From positions 8,677,599 to 8,741,598 of the forward strand of contig JBBMOA010000004.1 of the NCBI GenBank assembly GCA_037954235.1: DNA of 64,000 bases, in the 5' to 3' direction. Made by a program: the position numbers and the translations under genes. The stretch's first letter is position 1; each line of letters starts with the position of its first letter. The DNA comes from Aulostomus chinensis. Its lineage: Eukaryota > Chordata > Actinopteri > Syngnathiformes > Aulostomidae. Shown here piece after piece: positions 24,850 to 37,800 of the stretch. A model generated the notes under the pieces. The model had not been told where the DNA came from. It searched no databases and was given only the letters and a program-made list of their open reading frames with translations.

Positions 24850-25324
24850 GGGGCAGTGGTGCGGGGTGTTGCGGGGTCGGTACCCCTGCTCACCCTGGAA
24901 GACTGAGCCGGTCGCAGCCGATGCTCCTGCCGCCGTAATAAACTAGTCCCGCAGGCACGCGTCCGTCGTGGGCTTCCTTCTCGTCTGGCTCCTCTTCAAC
25001 GCAGTGGACCGTTTCCGTGTTGTATCGTTCTCTGGCCCGGGAGGGAGCTCGGTCCGGGCGGTGGGGAAGAGGGGGAGGGGGGAAGCATCCTCCCCACAGC
25101 GGAAGGAGACGACGGAGCTCCTGCAGGACAATGTGAGACACCGAGAGTTGATCCAGGCACTTCGCGAGCAGCCGACATGGACGTGGGGATCATCTAATAG
25201 TCCTTCGAGCTTCCATCCCGGCCGAGCACCGCAGGAAACCCGCATTTCAGACCGACGAAGCGGCGGCCGCGATGGGATCAGCGCGCTGAGGCGGAGCGGC
25301 GGCAGGCCCAGAAACGGGAGGAAG
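24850..25324 (+). promoter_or_regulatory. lrp6: CG-rich promoter/5'UTR region of lrp6 with two short uORFs
   Basis: A CG-dense stretch precedes the lrp6 start codon, as expected for a broadly expressed vertebrate gene. Two short upstream reading frames are visible: ATG at 25177 (six codons, stop at 25195) and ATG at 25272 (five codons, stop at 25287). The transcription start is not known, so whether both lie in the mRNA is inference. Confidence 0.55.
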
Positions 25325-28300
25325 ATGGGTGTCGTGTTGCGGAGTCTGTTGTTGTGTAGTTTTTGTCTTCTCATCCAAGGTGAGTTTCTCTCCCAATCCT
25401 CCCTGCCTTGTCGGTCGCTCCCCCCGCGGGTGTAGATAAGTGAAATGCTGCGAACTTTCGGTGGAAGGGGGCTCTACTGTGATTATCCGCGGTTCTGTTC
25501 GAACCGGGGCCCACTCGGGGGTCTGATTTCTCCCGAGCCCAGCTAGCATTAGCTAGCCAGCAATCCGTGCGGGTCTGCCCCTGGAAGCGGAGGAGGAAAC
25601 CACAAATAGCTTGTGTTAGCCAGCTGAGCTGGGAAATATCCCCCGGACCCCCACACGCCCCGCGCAGAACCAAATCATTAACCGAGTTTGAGTTCGCGGG
25701 TTAAGGTTGGATTTTGTACGTTTGAGACGGAGGAGTAGCTGTTAGCACAACAAATGCTAAGTAAGCTAGTCACTCAGCTAGCTTTTCACTAGCAGGCTAG
25801 CTCGCTGGGTCGCAAACGCTCTCCTGGTTATGCGAGACAGCAGGTAGCTGATACCTGGCTTGTTGTGCTGGTTACCAGCTGGTAACCGGTTCCCAGCAGG
25901 TTACGAGCTGTTTCATTGATAAGTCAACTTTATCTCCAGCGGACGCTCAACTGCAACGGTGAATCTTGGACCATCGGGATCGAGCTTTGACGCGGTTTGT
26001 GGAACTGGCTGAGTTCATATCCTCAGCGACAAACGGGGATCAGAAATTGATGGTAACATGATAACCTCATGTCACGACTCTCACTGAACCCCACTGGAAA
26101 TGTAACGAGTTGCCTCATTGTCACAGCGACGGCCTCTTGTCTGCCCTGGAATACTGACCCGTGATGCTGTAACAACTTCAGTCTGGTTTCAGAAGTAATA
26201 AAGAGAGGCTGTTGTTTTTTTTTTTCAGATTGAATAAACTGAATGTGACGTAGACAAGTAACAGCCACTCAGACATGGAGACGAGGTTCTGTTGGGTTCT
26301 GGTCCAGTAGAGAATGTGTCAGTTATTTCAACAGAACTGGCCACTGTGGCCCTCAAAGATTCTTTACAGCACAAGGACAAACACCAGATCCCCCGGTTCT
26401 GTTTGTCAGTCTAAAGTTGGAGAGGTCGCCCTGTCATCTGTGACATCATCAGAAGCGAAGGAAATGTTCTGCCTTTGAGACGCGCAGGAGGAGCAGATGA
26501 GGGTGAAAGAGCGTCGTGAGAGAATTCCTTCTGTTTACCAGGGAACTCTTGAGTCCAGGTCTCCTCTCGTCCCCTGCTGGTAGAAACATTGCAGTCAATA
26601 TGTACGATTTATGTGCTTGACAAGACATGTTTTTGTCCTCACAAGTCCCAGTGTCACATGTATTTAGAGTTACATGACGTGAACATCATGTTAACTTTAT
26701 ACAAATAAGATCAACATCTGTAATTATCAGCTGTTGGACCAAAAAATGTGCCTCCCTAATAAACGTTCATATTTATTAATTTCAAAGGGGGAGATACGCC
26801 TCCGACCCATGAACGTGTGACATGTTAGATTATAGCCACTTCCATCTTTAGCCCCTTGGCAGCTTGACTTGATCAAAAACCACCAATAATAAACCAAACA
26901 GTGCAGAAGCATTAAAGTCCTCGTTTTGCGGTGAAAGGGGCGCCTGCCTGCTGATTGCAGGTTCGTTGGAATGTCAGTCGGGACTGAGACGCTGCCGCCT
27001 CCAAGCCAGTTACTGATAGCAGCCATGATAATTGAGCGGAGCGCGGGATGATTGGCTGAGCCCGTCTGCCCTCACACCTCCAGCTTTAACACGCCAGGCG
27101 ATCTGATCTACGCCAAGTTTGCGAAATGAATAACGGTGTAAAATCAACGAGTGAGAAAGCAGTGAACACGAGTGGCGTGCATGAATATGAACTTACAGAT
27201 GTTGATGAGTGCTCTGTCAGTAGTAAACAGCACGATCAGAGTGATGCGTACACTCGCCAGCTTGCGAGGGGTTGGGCTCAGGTGGGGGTGTAGAGCGTAT
27301 TTACAGAAGGAACCCCCCTCCCCCAGAGTGAAGTGAAAACGCCAGCAGGCTCTCAGTGACCTGCTGGCTGCTCCCGTGGCGTGTTAGCCCTGCATGCATC
27401 AACTGTGGGTTCGGCCCAATGCCAACATCCAGCAGAGAGGAAGCATGAGTCCCGGGCCGGCCTGCCACCACCTCGGGAGCATCTCAGCACGCCAGCCGAC
27501 TGAACGCACGCTCTCTCCTCTTCTCTGAACACCGCTGGAAGGTCGAGAGTTGAGCGGATGTTGAAGAAGTACAGATTGTTAGTTGACTGACTTGCAGACA
27601 CGCGATGAGGCCGAGGGGGCGGGTCACTCGCCAGCATGTTTGTATTCATGTGGGTGTGCTCGTCCCCTGCAGACATCCTCAGCCAGATAGAAACCGTCTG
27701 TTGAGGCCAGTGAATGCTGCACGTTTTTCTCTATGCAGAGAAAAGTTTTAGATTCCACGAATCACATCTGCTGTGAAACCCAAAATGACTCCCTGCCGGG
27801 TCCTTGGCCATAATTGGCTCAGAGAGTGGTGACGTCACAGTCCTGCTCTTAAACACTGTCAGATTGGAAAAAACGAATGTCCTTGTGAACATTCATTGAT
27901 TGGCACATGAATTATTTTTCATCTTGAAAGCTGGAGGATGGCCGTTGTTGTTGTTGTTGTTCTAAAGACTTGGAGAGGAATCAGGTTCTGGGGCCCCATG
28001 AGCTGCAGGGGCCCCTGAGTTGGCTGAGGCCTCGGAGTCAGAGGTGGGGGCGACGCAGCCAGCTGGGGGCTGTTGTGTTCAATGATGTTTGTCTCTTGCA
28101 GGCGTGCCGCTGCTGTTGTATGCGAACCGGCGGGACTTGCGGTTGGTGGATGCCGCCCATGAGAAGGCCAACGCCACGGTGGTGGTTGGGGGGCTGGAGG
28201 ACGCGGCTGCAGTGGACTACGTCTACTCACAGGGCCTCATCTACTGGAGCGACGTGAGCGAGGAGGCCATCAAACGTACTATCTTCAACCAGTCAGGCGC

Positions 28301-28848
28301 CAGTGCCGTCCAGACGGTGGTCCCGGGGCTGGCCTCTCCAGACGGACTGGCCTGTGATTGGTTAGGGAATAAACTTTACTGGACAGACTCAGAAACCAAT
28401 CGGATTGAGGTGGCAGAGCTGGATGGATCTTTGAGGAAAGTTCTGTTCTGGCAGGAGCTGGACCAGCCAAGAGCCATTGCCCTGGATCCAACACGGGGGT
28501 GAGTGTCCCGCTGTCCCACCGCCATCTGGTGTTCGTGTTCACTCCTTCATCCACTACTTTAGATGCTAATTGTGGTCTGAGCCTCCAGTGCCTTTGCTCA
28601 TCAGGTGAAACCATCATCTAAACAATAGTGATGTCACAAGAGCTGGTACCTCAGGACTGAACCCTGAATCTGAACTCTGCTGGTGGCGTAGGACCTCACC
28701 AGCATGGTGGGGTCAGCAGGCCTGCTTGTGAGTTTGTAGAAATAAAAAATGTTGATTGTAGACCAATAGGTGGCGCTGCTGCCCCACACAGACCACTATG
28801 GTCACAGTTCAGTTTAGAGGGAGGGGGGCCAGCATCAAAGCGTTCGTC

Positions 28849-28892
<44 letters not shown>

Positions 28893-31800
28893 CTGCAAAT
28901 GTCTTTTTGTATGTGTGTCGTCATTGTGGCTCATTATTGTGTTAGTGAGAGTTGTTTAGATAGACAGGCTGCTGTGCAGAATCGATTTGTATCGATGCCT
29001 CGGTCAAGTGATCCTGTCTGCGGTTGGCGTGAGTGTACTGCAGGCTACTACAGACGTGTGAGACGAGGCATTAGCAAGTGTCTTTGATGAGTGGTACATG
29101 ATTTCGACATTGCAGGACAATAGTACATGACACTTGTGTCAGATATTGTCAGAATGGTTGTCCCTCATATCAACTACAGACCTGAGTAACAACGCAGGAA
29201 ATGTCTGGGTATCAATCATCGGGTTGCTTGCTTGCTAAAGGTAACAAGCAGCGATTTCAATCTCCTGTAACAAATATGGGGGTTGTTTCTCTGCCTTTGG
29301 TGATGAATATGCTGGCTCAGCTGGAGCGACAACCTGCTAATGCTAACGTACTTGCAGTGATGGTTCTGTGTTTGTTTTTGTTCAGTTGTTTCACTTCAGC
29401 TGTAACCAAGCAGGCTGGTGGAGAGAAGAACAAATCACCGTGCCACACTTGAATGGGCGAACCAGCGGCTAGCTTGTGAGTGAAGACAGTTATAGAACCG
29501 AACTGTTCCAAAGGCTCCCTGGATGCTATGCTGGCATGCTAGCATGCATCTCCAGCGTGTGCCGGGTCGTAGCATTGCTCTGCTCCCATTCGTGGCTCCC
29601 ATGCGTATTTGTCCCGAACCCTCTGAGGTCCAAGGGTGGTGGTTAGGGAATGTTATGGGTACATGTGTGAGTTGGTAGACCTCCAGGTCAGGTAGGTATG
29701 GGTATGGTGGTCCAAGTTCAGTGAACCTGTTCACATCTGCAATTAAAATCACTGAGTGATCCGGTCACTAGTGGTCAGCACTAACAGCAGCTGTAGATCC
29801 TCTGTTAAAGTGGAGGTACCACCGCTGAGCCCGTGAATGGCGGCATATGAGGTGTGATCATGTGACAGGCCCTTGAAGAGGAATAGACGACAGCAACGTT
29901 TTCACCAGCTGCTCTGTTATTGCTCTTAAAGAGCTGATCCTCATGAATGGATGTGAAGGAGGAGAATAATAAATTGCTTCCTGGAGACTGAGCGCGAGCG
30001 ATGGAGACTCTGAGCCCGACATGAACCTATCATTGTGGTAGAGTTCCTCGTCAGCTCTGAGTGGTGTTGCCTGGACCGGTTCAGGTTCTCCTCTCATCAA
30101 AAGGGGGGTGAATGGGTGTTGAGCTCCTAGGTAGGGGCTCTGGACCATATTGCAGGTGGTGGACAGGTAGTGATGAGGCCTCCTCCTTCGCTCAGGATCA
30201 GGCACTCCAGTCTGACCGAGATGGCTCCTCTGTCTTCCTGCTGTCTTCACAGGAACGTCCCCTTTCCTTCCAGTGTAGGCAGACAGCAGAGTCTGGACCG
30301 GAGCCGGTGGCTCTGCTGGGCTGGACCATCCATTTGTGTCATGGTGGTTTTGTTCCCTGATGTATAGATCAGTTCAATCCTGCTGCACTGGACCACATAA
30401 ACTAGGGTGCTGGGTTTGGGTGTTTGGTCTTCAGGGGGACCAGCTTCTGCCCCTGAGTGTGACTGGTTTGAAGTAACCTGGGATGTGTGTTGATCCTCCT
30501 GAGTTTCTCCGACACTCCTGCTACAGCCTGAGTGACTGCGTTGTTCCTTCTCGTCTCCTCCTCTCAGTCTGGTCTGGATCTCTCGGAGGCTTTGACGAAG
30601 GCCCAGTTGGAGTAGCTGCAGCTTTGGAGGACTTCCTTGATGTGTTCCGTTCCCTCTATTTCCCCTCTGTGGGTACATTCTCAGTCTAATGGTTTAGGGT
30701 TCAGATGACCCCCAACTTGTGCTCTCCGGGGTGGTGAGACTCTGTTGGGTCACAACCCAGATGTCACCTGCTGTAACATCTGCAATGCAAAGTGTAAGGC
30801 TGGCCTGGAGGCACCTGGAGAAGCATTAGATCCACCTCAGAGTTGAAGACTGCACTGTTTCTGATGTTGAGCCTCCTGCCGGAGACCTCCGGCCTCTGGT
30901 CTGTCCCTCCTGGTGAGGGATCCTCCTCCCCTCCTCACCCTGAGGTTTCTCAGATTTTTCCTTGTTAAAGGTTTTCTATGGAGTTTCTCCTCAGTCGATG
31001 TGAGGCTCTGAGGGCAGAGGATGTTGTTATGATGCCATGAAGCCTGGAGACAAACTGGTGGGGAAAACAGGTTACAAAGAAAACTGCCTTGCCTTGGTAG
31101 CTGACTTTAGCACGCCTGGAGCCAACGGCTTGTGCCTTGTGACCAGCGTCTCAGGTGAAGAAGTTGCCCCAACATTAAACGATGAAGGTGAGTGAGGTGT
31201 CACCTTCGCTGACTCCAGGCATTGATAAGCTAGTTGTTGGAAGTGAGTGGGCTCTGGTGTTGGCTGATGTTAGCTTAGCTTTGCCAGTAGCTGTAGTTAC
31301 CATCATCGGGTCGCTCGGTGTTTATCATGTTTTTTAATTTTAACGCTACATTTTTGCTTTGATGTCCACATGTCCCACAAGGTAAGAGTAAGAGCTGCAA
31401 CAGTGATGCTTTGACCAGAGCTGAGGATCCTGCCCCCCCACCACAGAGCTGATGAGGGTCACAGGGCTGTGACCACACTCATCTTTAAAGGGTTGTTACC
31501 CTTTACAAAAAGGGAAGCTTCGTGTTATAATGCACAAATCACTAGTTTGGTGTTGAATTAAGAAATAACTGTCAAAATGGAGGAGTTTCAACTTTTTTTT
31601 TTAATACAAATGAAATAACCTTCGTTATCAGAGAGACAGAGAGAGAGAGGGAGCCAGATACTGAATGTATCAAATTTTTCTCCAGTCGTCGCCGCTGCGG
31701 GCTCAGGCCCCGGAGCTGAAGCCCCTGAATGATTCTGAATGATTCTGACTGAGTTTCAGACATTGAAGCTGATCCTCATATTTCACCTGCATGAAAACCC

Positions 31801-34800
31801 AGTTCAGCTTCAGCACCGCTACGCTGGTACCACCTGTCAGTCAGAACTGAGATCTGTGCTGAACCGACAGAAAGGTTCCCACTGACACAGGGACTCAGCA
31901 GCTGCTTGCTCTCACTCCAATCCTCTCTCTCTCCTTCGCTGCTCCTCGCTTCCCCCTAAAATGAGTTCCTACTGGCCGCAGGAGCGCCAGGATCTCTGGT
32001 TCAGAGGAGGGAGGTCTGCCGGGGCCTCGTAGTACCGGGGCTCCGTTCATGTGGGCTTTGAACTCAGAGGGAACCTAGTCAGAGTTGATGAAAGAACTCA
32101 GACCAGCTGATCTGAGACCAGAACCTAGAGTTTCCATCAGAGGGTGAATCAGCTCACAGTTCAGGGCCGGACTCCGAGGAGGTGGGGCCTCCTTCCTGGA
32201 ACGGGCCCTATGACGGCTCTTAATGGCAAGTGTGAACTGGGGCTATCCCAATCAAACCAGCTCCTCTAACACGGCAGTAACAAGACTCAAGATTGGAGGC
32301 TGTGGAGAGGCTGAAGGGGGATGGCGGTGTGGGGGGACGGGGGCCACAGAGGGGCTCTCCAGCTGTGAAGGTAATTAAAGCAAACAAGAGGAGAATTAGC
32401 TGCCCAGCGAGACCCGCCCCACCAACACCCCCTTGGGACGTGGTTGTTGCCCCCAAGTGTTGGGGAAGTGTAGACTGTTGTTGATGACATCATAGTGCAG
32501 ACTTTTGGTGGTTGCTGATGTTAACATCTCGTTGATTCCACTTTTTTTGGTCCCTATCGATCTTTTCAACCCAAATTGACCTCAGACAATAAAAACAGAA
32601 ACATTTCTTTTTGCATCGTTTACCAATCGGGAAAAATGGCTTAAAAATATTTGAATAGTAGTTGAAACTTCGAAACAAGCTCATTTTCATTTCCTAAAAT
32701 TATATTATAACAAACATCGTAGCTTAAACTGATGCTTGTTAGATCCACAGTTATAAACATTCTCCTTTTCCTTGTTCGGCCATCCTCGATGTCACATTTA
32801 TCCAGTGCTCGGCCCGGACCACCCCGAGGTGCAGTCGGCCATCTTGGGTAGATGGTGGCTTTTTGTTCTGTTTTTGGCAGTTTTTATTTTCTCCACTGTG
32901 CAAGAGCGCAGAATAGATCCAAGCTCGTAAATGGCTGCCGTTCAGGATGAATCAAATGTTGAGTACTTGTATGATGTAGGACTGAACGTGCGTCTCCCTG
33001 CCTCCTCTCAGGTACATGTACTGGACGGACTGGGGCGAGATCCCAAAGATCGAGCGGGCAGGGATGGACGGGACAAACCGCTCCATGATCATCGATAAAG
33101 AGATCTACTGGCCCAACGGCCTGACACTGGACTACAGCCAGCAAAAACTCTACTGGGCCGACGCCAAGCACAACTTCATCCACCGCTGTAGCCTGGACGG
33201 AACCTCCAGGTAGGTGCTGAGCTGCTGCCTGGGCCCAAGACACCAACCGACAAAAGTCAAAGCATCTTAGATGTCTGGTCATGTCCTTCCACCGTCGCGC
33301 TTGATGACACCTCCTCTTCTGCAGCTGCGCCACAGCACCAACAGCGCTGGGCCATCGTTGTCTTTCAATTTCAAACTCAGCAGCCCACGATCACAAAAAG
33401 ATAGTTGAAATGAAACGATTGTTGTGTCTTGTGCTGCCCTGTGTTGTGTTTTGTCTGGTGTTGGACTGTGGAGTAGCGTCTCGTTCATCGCAGCGCTCTG
33501 CCTCTCCTCGGAAGCCCAGAGACAGTTTGAGTTTGGGCTGCTGTTGAGAGGGAGGAGGAAGAAACACAACATCCCCGTCAAGAAGCTGACAGAAATATTC
33601 TGCTGATTCAGTCACTGGACACTTTGGAACTGACCGCAGTTGTGCGCGACATGCTAGGAGTTGTACCTCAAAGCACCTAAGAGGACTCATGTGAACAGTA
33701 TCATAGCCAGAACGCCACAGAGCCGCGACAGTTGGGAATTCAGGCTTGGTTTAAATACACGCCCATGATAATGTCTTTATAGTGAGTGACACTGACGGAT
33801 ATGTCGCCAAAATCCTACTTAAATGAAGCGTGGCAGTTCCGTGTCATGGTGATTACCTGCTGTGCATTTTCCTGCAGTTGGATTCAAACGACTCAAGGAA
33901 CAAGCGTCTTGTTTTTAGATGAGCTGTGTCATACAGCTGATGGTCGAGCGACTTTGACTGAGAGAGCGAGCAGCTTTGCAATTATCTGTGTTTATCAAGT
34001 TTGACATGAAAGGTGTGTGTGTATTTCAGGGAGGTTGTGGTTAAAGGAGAGCTGCCTCACCCCTTCGCCCTCACCCTCTATGAGGACACGCTGTTCTGGA
34101 CCGACTGGCACACCCATTCCATCCACTCTTGCAGGAAGCAGACAGGAGCTGAGCAGCGTGTTGTCCACTCCAACATCTTCTCCCCCATGGACATCCATGT
34201 CTTCAGCCCCAAGAGACAACCACTCTGTGAGTCCCAACGCCCATATCTGACTGATCACTATCAACTTGTGATGATCGCTGGTCATTTTCTCTCCATTCAT
34301 GAAAACAAATTCTGCCAAAAAAAAAATGCAATCAACCTGGTAAACCTCTGGAAAAGAGGAGCAGGAGCCTGTTTCTGTCTGTCACTTTAGTCCGTCATCT
34401 GTCTCAAATACGTTCCATCATCACTGCGTCTGCAGGACTGTGTTTGGATGACAGCAGCTTACAATGTAGCCTTGATTGATTTAATTATATTGAAAGGATC
34501 AAAATGTTAGTGATGCAGACCGGTGGAGCAGTGGTCCTCACTGTGGCCCCCCAGCAAGAAGGCTGTGGGTGGAGCCCCGGCTGGAGCACAGGGTCTTTCT
34601 GGGTGACCCCCTCTTCTCCTGTTGAGGGTGGAGCCTATCCCAGCAGCCTTCCCCCTGGACAGGTCACCAGTCCATGGCAGGGCCAACACATAGAGACAGA
34701 CAACCATTGGCTCTCCCAGCCACGCCTACGGTCAATTTAGAGTCTGGATTAACCTGGTCCCTCTTGATGTCTTTGGACTGTGGAGGAAGCTGGAGTACCA

Positions 34801-37800
34801 GAGAGAACCCAGCAGGAACAGGGAGAACATGGAGACTCACACAGAAAGACCCCGTGCTGCAGCCGGGGCTCCACCCACAACCTTCTTGATGGGGGGCCAC
34901 AGTGAGGACCACTGGTCCACCCACAACCTTCTTGCTGGGGGCCACGGGGAGGACCACTGCTCCACCGGGCCGCCCATCATTCCGGTTAATTTTGTAGATA
35001 ATTCAAATCATGGTGTGAGTCTGAGTACCATGTCTGATATTAGTTGTCTCCTGAACATTTTTTTCATCAGCTGTGAGATGTTCTTGATGTAGCTGGAATG
35101 TAAAGGTGTCTCAGGATATAACTGTCATGTGACCTGCATGTTGCCAACAGTGAGTAGCCCATGTTCCCTGAAGAATGGAGGATGCTCCCACCTCTGCCTC
35201 CTGTCTCCCTTCTCGCCTTTCTACCAGTGCGCTTGCCCCACAGGCGTCCAGCTTCTTGAGGATGGGAAAACCTGCCGAGACGGTGAGGACATGCAGCCCA
35301 CATTGACACGTCGTGGTCTCAGCACCTTACACAACATTTTAGATGGTGAAAATAGCTGTTCTGAATCCGAGGAGTAGGTCACCAAGTCCTGCACAGCGTG
35401 AGCTGAAGACGCGGATGCGTGGCGAGTGTTTATTGTCGTCATAGAGGACAAAGATGGACCAGTGACTGCTATTTTGTCCCAAACATCCAGATCACTAATC
35501 AGTGCCTCTGAAATCAAAGCAGCAGATTCTCTTCACTTCACCAACCTCAGTTGTGTTTTCTCACATTTAAACCATCTCATGGCAGCTGAAAAGTGGTGGC
35601 CGAAGAAATTCTCTGCCTTTGGTGAGGTCATTTGACAGGACTCGCTGGTATTTGACCAGCGACCAGGGGGCGGGGTCTGATGCACATTCTCAGTTCAACA
35701 CTCATTGGTTAAATTAGTCCAGTAGTCAGCCACTTGTCAATCATGTATTACTGTATAACTGAGAATTGCAGTGTTGGTTTCTAACGCACCTGTAAGAGTG
35801 TTGTTGTGAATGAAATGTTCAATGAAGGTGTTTGTCTGCAGGTGCCACTCAGATGCTGCTGCTAGCTCGGCGAACAGACCTGCGCCGCATCTCCCTGGAC
35901 ACACCAGACTTCACCGACATCATCCTGCAGGTGGATGATATTCGCCACGCCATCGCCATCGACTATGACCCGGTGGAGGGCTACATTTACTGGACCGACG
36001 ATGACGTGAAAGCTATCCGCCGCTCCCTGCCGGACGGCAGTGATGCCCAGTTTGTGGTTACATCCCAGGTGAACCACCCTGACGGTATCGCTGTTGACTG
36101 GATTGCCAGGAACCTCTACTGGACTGACACTGGGACCGACCGCATTGAGGTAACACGGCTCAATGGGACCATGCGCAAGATCTTGATCTCTGAAGACCTG
36201 GACGAGCCCAGAGCCATTGTCCTGGACCCTGTGGCCGGGTAAGCTAAATGATTTATCAGTTATTCTGTTTATCCATTAGAAATAATGCTGTTATGTCAGA
36301 ACGGTTCTATGGATTTTCAGTTCAACACTGAGGAGATGATGGTCCGGCCAGATCATCAATCGCCAATATCAGCTGATACTGATCGCGGGTTCGTACCAGT
36401 TGGTGATGAGTGTCTCCCTGTCGTCCTCAGGTACATGTACTGGACTGATTGGGGCGAGGTGCCCAAGATCGAGCGTGCAGATCTGGATGGGATGGAGCGA
36501 GTAGTGATGGTCAACACCTCACTAGGTTGGCCCAACGGCTTGGCGCTGGACTACGATGAACGCAAGATCTACTGGGGAGACGCTAAGACGGACATGATCG
36601 AGGTGAGAGTTTAGCTTGTGTGTCAGTTCTTCCCCAGAGCCAGCAGGCCTAATATAAACTGGGTCTTATTCTAATAGGGTGTCACTGGCACTGGATCTTT
36701 GGAAACTCTAACCCTAATGTTAGCATTTGGTTGAAGTATAGCATTTCCAAGCTGCTAGCATGTAGCTGATGATCCCGAAGGGGGAAGATGGCCCGTTGTG
36801 GTTGTCACTCTGTAATTGATGATTTCCTGAGACTCTGATGAAGATCAGGGGCACGGCGCAGTGTTGCGGGCTTGACGCCTGTCGATACCTCTGGATCCTT
36901 TCAGTCAGGTCAAAACCTCTGATGCGTCCAGTCGGCCATGAAAACAGTCTGATCCGGCTCTCTCTGTGGTCGCCTCCTCTCGCCATCTTGCCATGTTCTT
37001 GGTTTTTTATGTTCCTGGTTTTCCTTTCTGAGGTGGAACGACCCCACCTCCACCCCCTTCCAGGCCCAGCTGTTGTTGGGGGCTGAGAGCCTTGCTTACC
37101 TCCCTCGTGTGTGTCTGAGAGATCCCACATCTGGTTCAGATTGTGGCGAGTACTCCAGCTGCGGTCGGCTCTGTTTAGAATAGACCCAGAATCTGAACGC
37201 TCGCCACACTGCGGTCACAACTCCCAATCCAGAGGAGACCTCTTGGCTGAGGCCACCTCACAGAGGATGGAAACTTCTCTTGATATTTATACACCACCGC
37301 GCGCGTGCGTCTGAGCGCGTGTGTGAAAGAGAACAGATTATAGGCCTGACATTCCGCACATCACTGCTCTCTTCAAGTCCCGCTAAACATTTCTCAAATG
37401 ATGCACAGCATTGATATTAAACTGAGGTAAAGGGGCTGTCCCTGCTCCAGCGATGCGGGGGCGGCACCGTGTTGTTTGGTCATCTCTTTTGTCCAGCTAA
37501 CCCTGATACTGTTTCTGCTTTGGCCTGATTCATTTATTCAGTTCATTTCTTATTTTCAGGCTCTCTGATGGTAGAAAGCATGTCAGATTCTCCCAACATA
37601 CAGAGTCTCTCTTCACTGAATCAGATGTTTTAGTTGGGATGCGTGTAGTTTGGGCCGTCCTGGCCTCCATTCCCTGACGGTCCTCAGCTGACATTTGCTG
37701 GAAATGTCAAACTAGAGTTGAAGATCAGATTTTGTGTGAAACACCAGGTCGGTGTAATGGTACGTACATCACATTGCATTGATCACTCAACACACACATG

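Larger units (their letters stand above)
21016..24850. other. mansc1 3' region and spacer before lrp6
   Basis: No further coding gene recognised. It holds two minisatellites (21205-21585 and about 21900-22690) and then unique sequence. A GC-rich inverted repeat lies at 23884-23941, an AATAAA signal at 24031-24036 and a run of about 16 C near 24305-24318. The AATAAA could end a long mansc1 3'UTR or a separate non-coding transcript; the sequence does not decide. Confidence 0.55.
28499..33011 (+). other. lrp6: lrp6 intron 2 with degraded interspersed repeats
   Basis: A 4.5-kb intron. It carries a (TG)n run near 28852-28886, repeat-like sequence at about 29820-31070 and a DNA-element copy at 31703-32208. 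Minus-strand open frames of 105-143 codons across 29435-30678 have no family resemblance that I can defend and are interrupted. Confidence 0.7.
28102..35282 (+). other. lrp6: lrp6 exons 2-5: first beta-propeller and EGF-like domain
   Basis: Exons 2-5 encode propeller 1 with YWSD, YWTD, YWTDWGEIPKIERAGMDG, YWAD and FWTD blades, then an EGF-like module (PCSLKNGGCSHLCLL, YQCACPTG). In LRP6 propellers 1-2 bind many Wnts and antagonists such as DKK and sclerostin. The Asn in the NGL motif (WPNGLTLDY) is present. The third blade reads FWTDW instead of YWTDW, a conservative change. Confidence 0.95.

Noticed and set aside
30247..30678. 143-codon minus-strand frame in lrp6 intron 2, possible retroelement protein
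   Set aside because: No reverse transcriptase, integrase or zinc-knuckle motif seen; kept only as part of a degraded repeat of uncertain class.
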